From contig NZ_QXMH01000003.1 of NCBI RefSeq assembly GCF_003568665.1, forward strand, positions 62,001 to 126,000: DNA of 64,000 nt, given 5' to 3'. Source of the stretch: Chitinophaga alhagiae. GTDB taxonomy: Bacteria > Bacteroidota > Bacteroidia > Chitinophagales > Chitinophagaceae. This document shows, in pieces, positions 61,188 through 64,000 of this stretch (the first letter of the stretch is position 1; every line of letters begins with the position of its first letter). The translations under genes were made by a program, and so were the position numbers. The notes under the pieces were generated by a model that saw only the letters and a list, made by a program, of their open reading frames with translations, searched no databases and was not told where the DNA came from.

Positions 61188-62021
61188 ATGACCTTTCTCC
61201 CGACGTTATTTTCATTGCTGGCGGCCGCCAGCCTGCCTGCCGCGCCCGCGGATACCACCGCCTATACCCTGGTATGGAGCGATGAGTTCAACAGCAACGG
61301 CAGACCGGACCCGTCCAAATGGGGGTATGAGCATGGTTTTGAGCGCAACCGCGAGCCGCAATGGTACCAGCCGGATAACGCCTGGTGCGAAAACGGCCTG
61401 CTCATCATAGAAGCCCGGAAAGAAAGACACCAGAACCCGCAATATGACAGCAGCAGCCAGGACTGGAAGCGGAACCGCGCGTACGCGGAATACACCTCTT
61501 CCAGCCTCACTACCAAAGGTAAGTTCAGCTTCCGGTACGGTAAAGTGGTGATGCGCGCCAAAATAGACGTACGCCAGGGCATGTGGCCCGCCTTCTGGAT
61601 GCTGGGCGCCGCCCCGGGGCGCATGCGTTGGCCCGCCTGCGGCGAAGTAGACATCATGGAATTTTACCGGGGCAACCTGCTGGCCAACTTTGCCTGGGAA
61701 GGCAGTGCCGGCACCGCCTGGGATGAATCCAAGTGGTCCGTGGCCGCCTGGGGCGGTCAAAAATGGGCGGAAGATTTCCATGAATGGGTGCTGGTATGGG
61801 ACGAAAATAAAATGGTGATCAGCGTAGACGGGAAAGAACTGAACAGCGCTGATTTCCGGGAAACCGTTAACGCCAGGCAGGGCAACAACCCCTTCCGGGA
61901 AAACTTCTACCTGCTGCTTAACCTTGCACTGGGTCAAAACGGGGAGGAAATACCCGATGCGCACATACCGGCGCGGATGCTGGTAGACTACGTGCGGGTG
62001 TACCAGCAACCGGGAACCTGA
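61188..62021 (+). CDS. Glycoside hydrolase family 16 beta-glucanase
   Basis: 277-residue secreted endo-glucanase, laminarinase-like. Signal peptide MTFLPTLFSLLAAASLPAAPA. Mature part opens YTLVWSDEFNSNGRPDPSKWGYE, the GH16 entry (quoted in part: WSDEF, DPSKW). Catalytic CGEVDIMEF with Glu153, Asp155 and Glu158; WPAFWMLG and FHEWVLVWDENKM are also conserved. Likely substrate beta-1,3 or mixed-linked glucan. Not linked to the susC-susD pair 27 kb away. Confidence 0.93.
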   Translation: MTFLPTLFSLLAAASLPAAPADTTAYTLVWSDEFNSNGRPDPSKWGYEHGFERNREPQWYQPDNAWCENGLLIIEARKERHQNPQYDSSSQDWKRNRAYAEYTSSSLTTKGKFSFRYGKVVMRAKIDVRQGMWPAFWMLGAAPGRMRWPACGEVDIMEFYRGNLLANFAWEGSAGTAWDESKWSVAAWGGQKWAEDFHEWVLVWDENKMVISVDGKELNSADFRETVNARQGNNPFRENFYLLLNLALGQNGEEIPDAHIPARMLVDYVRVYQQPGT

Positions 62022-62073
62022 CACGCGCAAGGCACCTGTGGCTTTCAGCTATGCTGCCGGGCAACACACATAA

Positions 62074-62104
62074 AAAAACCGCCCGGTTGCTCCGGGCGGT
62101 TTTT
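62074..62104. terminator. Bidirectional terminator between GH16 and the TerC-family gene
   Basis: AAAAACCGCCCGG (62074-62086) pairs with CCGGGCGGTTTTT (62092-62104), 5-nt loop, with T tracts on both strands; the two genes converge here. Confidence 0.88.
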
Positions 62105-62124
62105 ATTTCATCTCACCGGGAAAC

Positions 62125-62895
62125 TTACATCTCCTGATTATTCAAGGTAATGTTCTTCGCTTTCCTCCCTCTCAGCCGTATGTTCAGCATTTCCACGATC
62201 AGCGAGAAGCCCAGGCAGGAGTAAATAATGCTCTTGCTGATCTCCTGGTGAAAGCCGCTGGCAATCAGCACCACGCCAATTACCACCAGGAAGGTGAGCG
62301 CCAGCATCTGCAGGGTGGGCTGTTTGTTGATGATGCGCGTAACCGGGCCTGCAAACAGCATCATGACCGCAATAGACACTACCACGGCAATGATCATTAC
62401 CACCACATCGTCTACCAGCCCAACCGCCGTCAGGATGGAGTCAAAGGAAAAAACGGCGTCTACCAGCACTATCTGGAAAAGCACGGCGCCAAGGCTGTGT
62501 GCGGCACGGGCGCTTTTTTTCTGCTCCTCCCCGCCTTCCTGCAGCTTGTGGTGTATTTCCAGCGTGCTTTTAACGATCAGGAACACCCCTCCCGCCAGCA
62601 GAATGATGTCTTTCCAGCTAAGGGGGATGACCGTTCCGTTCAGCCATTTGAAGTTCACCACCGGGTCTTTCAGCCCAATGATCCAGTTAATGCAAAGCAG
62701 CAGGGCCACCCTGAATATCATGGCCAGGCTGAGGCCTATATTACGGGCCCTGCGCTGCTGGTTTTCCGGCAGCTTGCCGGCCACTATGGAAATAAAAATG
62801 ATGTTATCTATGCCCAGCACTATTTCCAGGAAACATAGCGTGAGCAGGCTTATCCATACGGAAGGATCTGCAAAATCAGGAATGACAAATTCCAT
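62125..62895 (-). CDS. TerC family integral membrane protein
   Basis: 256-residue membrane protein with about seven helices. LEIVLGIDNIIFISIVAGKLP (about 24-44, quoted in part: LGIDNIIFI) and FSFDSILTAVGLVDDVVVMI contain the paired acidic metal-ligand motifs of TerC. The family exports or handles metals (often Mn2+) at membranes; tellurite resistance is only the historical name. It lies 30 bp after the zinc-ribbon gene and may share its transcript. Confidence 0.93.
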   Translation of the reverse strand: MEFVIPDFADPSVWISLLTLCFLEIVLGIDNIIFISIVAGKLPENQQRRARNIGLSLAMIFRVALLLCINWIIGLKDPVVNFKWLNGTVIPLSWKDIILLAGGVFLIVKSTLEIHHKLQEGGEEQKKSARAAHSLGAVLFQIVLVDAVFSFDSILTAVGLVDDVVVMIIAVVVSIAVMMLFAGPVTRIINKQPTLQMLALTFLVVIGVVLIASGFHQEISKSIIYSCLGFSLIVEMLNIRLRGRKAKNITLNNQEM

Positions 62896-62925
62896 CGGTT
62901 TGTTTTTAGTGTTTTATGTTCTGAA

Positions 62926-63183
62926 TTAATCGAAGTCAAAGAAATCTCCCAGGAAACCTTTCTTTTTCCGCGGGTGCTGGTGATGGCGTTCGTCGTAACG
63001 CGGCTGGTCATACTTCCGGTCACGGTCTTGACTACGGTCACCGCCCTGCCGGGCTTCCTGCTCCAGCAGTTTGTCCAGTTCCCCTTTATCCAGCCAAACG
63101 CCCCGACAATTGGGGCAATAGTCTATTTCAATGTTGTTCCTGTGCGTCATCAGGAGCGTTTCATTACAGTTTGGGCATTTCAT
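62926..63183 (-). CDS. TFIIB-type zinc-ribbon protein
   Basis: 85 residues. Two CPNC knuckles (Cys3, Cys6; Cys23, Cys26) form a zf-TFIIB ribbon with GVWLDKGELDKL (28-39), the family signature. The second half is a low-complexity Asp/Arg/His/Gln tail ending KKKGFLGDFFDFD. Function unknown; it precedes the TerC gene by 30 bp. Confidence 0.88.
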   Translation of the reverse strand: MKCPNCNETLLMTHRNNIEIDYCPNCRGVWLDKGELDKLLEQEARQGGDRSQDRDRKYDQPRYDERHHQHPRKKKGFLGDFFDFD

Positions 63184-63286
63184 GCGCTTTCATTCTTTTT
63201 GGTCAGTAAATACTCCCTTTTCGGGTCAGTTGTTCCTTTTCCACCTGCAAACGGCAGAAAAAAGACATGTTGGGAATGAAAGCAGG

Positions 63287-63619
63287 TCAAAACAGGTGCA
63301 GCCGGTATAAAAAACTGTAACTCTCAGGGCGCAGCCACGCTGCGTACAGCGCCGTGCCCAGGGGTGATATTTCCCCGCCCGCCGTTTGCTCCCGCAGCCT
63401 GCGGGCAATGGCCTTTGCCTTGCGCATGGCCGTTACTTCAAAACCGGTCTTGCCTACCTCATGGCCGTCATTTTCATATACGAGAGATTCCAGTATGGGG
63501 CGGTTGCCGGGCCTGATACTGTCAGGCAAAATAGGTGAGGCAGTAGAAAACAGGCTCAATACCAGGAGAAAGATAATACGGAGCCGCTTGTTAAGAGATA
63601 TATCAATAAAATTATTCAA
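63287..63619 (-). CDS. Small exported protein, unknown
   Basis: 110 residues with an N-terminal hydrophobic signal (RLRIIFLLVLSLFSTASPI, about 12-30) and a basic, charged mature part (MRKAKAIARRLREQTAGGE, quoted in part). Ends YSFLYRLHLF. No family recognised. It has no obvious promoter or partner; upstream lies the terminator of the dioxygenase gene. A signal peptide and reasonable codon pattern make it a plausible gene. Confidence 0.6.
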   Translation of the reverse strand: MNNFIDISLNKRLRIIFLLVLSLFSTASPILPDSIRPGNRPILESLVYENDGHEVGKTGFEVTAMRKAKAIARRLREQTAGGEISPLGTALYAAWLRPESYSFLYRLHLF

Positions 63620-63684
63620 CAGTGCCGGGAAAATTTCCTGCCGAATGTACTAATTTTTTGAAAAAGCGGGCCATTTGCGAAACT

Positions 63685-63710
63685 AAAAAACCGCCCGGAA
63701 ACCCGGGCGG
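63685..63710 (-). terminator. Terminator of the 4-hydroxyphenylpyruvate dioxygenase gene
   Basis: CCGCCCGG (63691-63698) pairs with CCGGGCGG (63703-63710), 4-nt loop, followed on the minus strand by TTTTTT (63690-63685). It is 43 bp past the dioxygenase stop. Confidence 0.88.
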
Positions 63711-63753
63711 CAGCATTTAATGGTTCGATTTTATGGTAACGGTCAGCGGTTGG

Positions 63754-64000
<247 letters not shown>

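Overview
The window looks like chromosomal DNA of a Bacteroidota bacterium, most likely order Chitinophagales (family Chitinophagaceae). The evidence is a SusC/SusD outer-membrane pair, the phylum-restricted DUF4295 small protein beside rpmG and rpmB, bacillithiol genes (BshB1, BstA/YfiT), DUF4294 and DUF5723 proteins, a CcmE of the Cys-x3-Tyr type, and promoters built on TTTG and AnnTTTG elements instead of -35/-10 boxes. I see no rRNA, tRNA, CRISPR array, insertion sequence, phage block or integrase. Nearly everything reads as stable core or lineage-typical genome. The assignment below genus level is not supported by anything I can compute here.

Layout. 0-8.5 kb (minus strand): the start of glgB, a DEAD-box RNA helicase, rimO, a cupin-like (JmjC-fold) protein, a secreted tail-fibre-like protein, ftsY and the ribosomal unit rpmB-rpmG-DUF4295. 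8.6-16 kb: a peroxide-defence pair ahpC-ahpD, a 39-residue membrane peptide, bshB1, a DUF4294 protein, an alpha/beta hydrolase, and a cytochrome c maturation pair ccmE-ccsA. 16-24 kb (plus): a three-gene unit of ureohydrolase, membrane protein and radical SAM enzyme; a convergent MFS transporter; then a TonB-like protein, a DUF5723 outer-membrane protein and folC. 24-29 kb: a minus-strand ABC ATPase-bstA-Nudix trio, a CAP-domain lipoprotein, fructose-1,6-bisphosphatase and, divergently, aspartate kinase. 29.9-39 kb: a susC-susD pair with no enzyme beside it, a tricorn-type S41 protease and an orphan HEIAH putative metallopeptidase.

39-55 kb (minus) is the complete respiratory complex I operon nuoA-B-(CD fusion)-E-F-G-H-I-J-K-L-M-N, with a metallo-beta-lactamase-fold gene inserted between nuoB and nuoCD. 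55-64 kb: a CBS-domain protein, two tandem GMC oxidoreductases with a small gluconate-dehydrogenase-subunit-3-like protein carrying a twin-arginine-like signal, an L,D-transpeptidase, a small membrane protein, a GH16 glucanase, a TerC membrane protein, a zinc-ribbon protein, and the end of 4-hydroxyphenylpyruvate dioxygenase at the right edge.

Themes that link genes. Thiol and peroxide chemistry recurs: three-cysteine AhpC with AhpD, BshB1 and BstA. Electron transport recurs: complex I, CcmE/CcsA and GMC dehydrogenases. Three promoters (rpmB, ahpC, bshB1) share the exact architecture TTTG-N20-GAnnTTTGC. Three gene ends (folC/Nudix junction, aspartate kinase, nuoB) carry short imperfect tandem duplications, two of which copy the stop codon and last codons of the gene. 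The least explained coding unit is the ureohydrolase/membrane/radical SAM operon at 16.0-19.0 kb.
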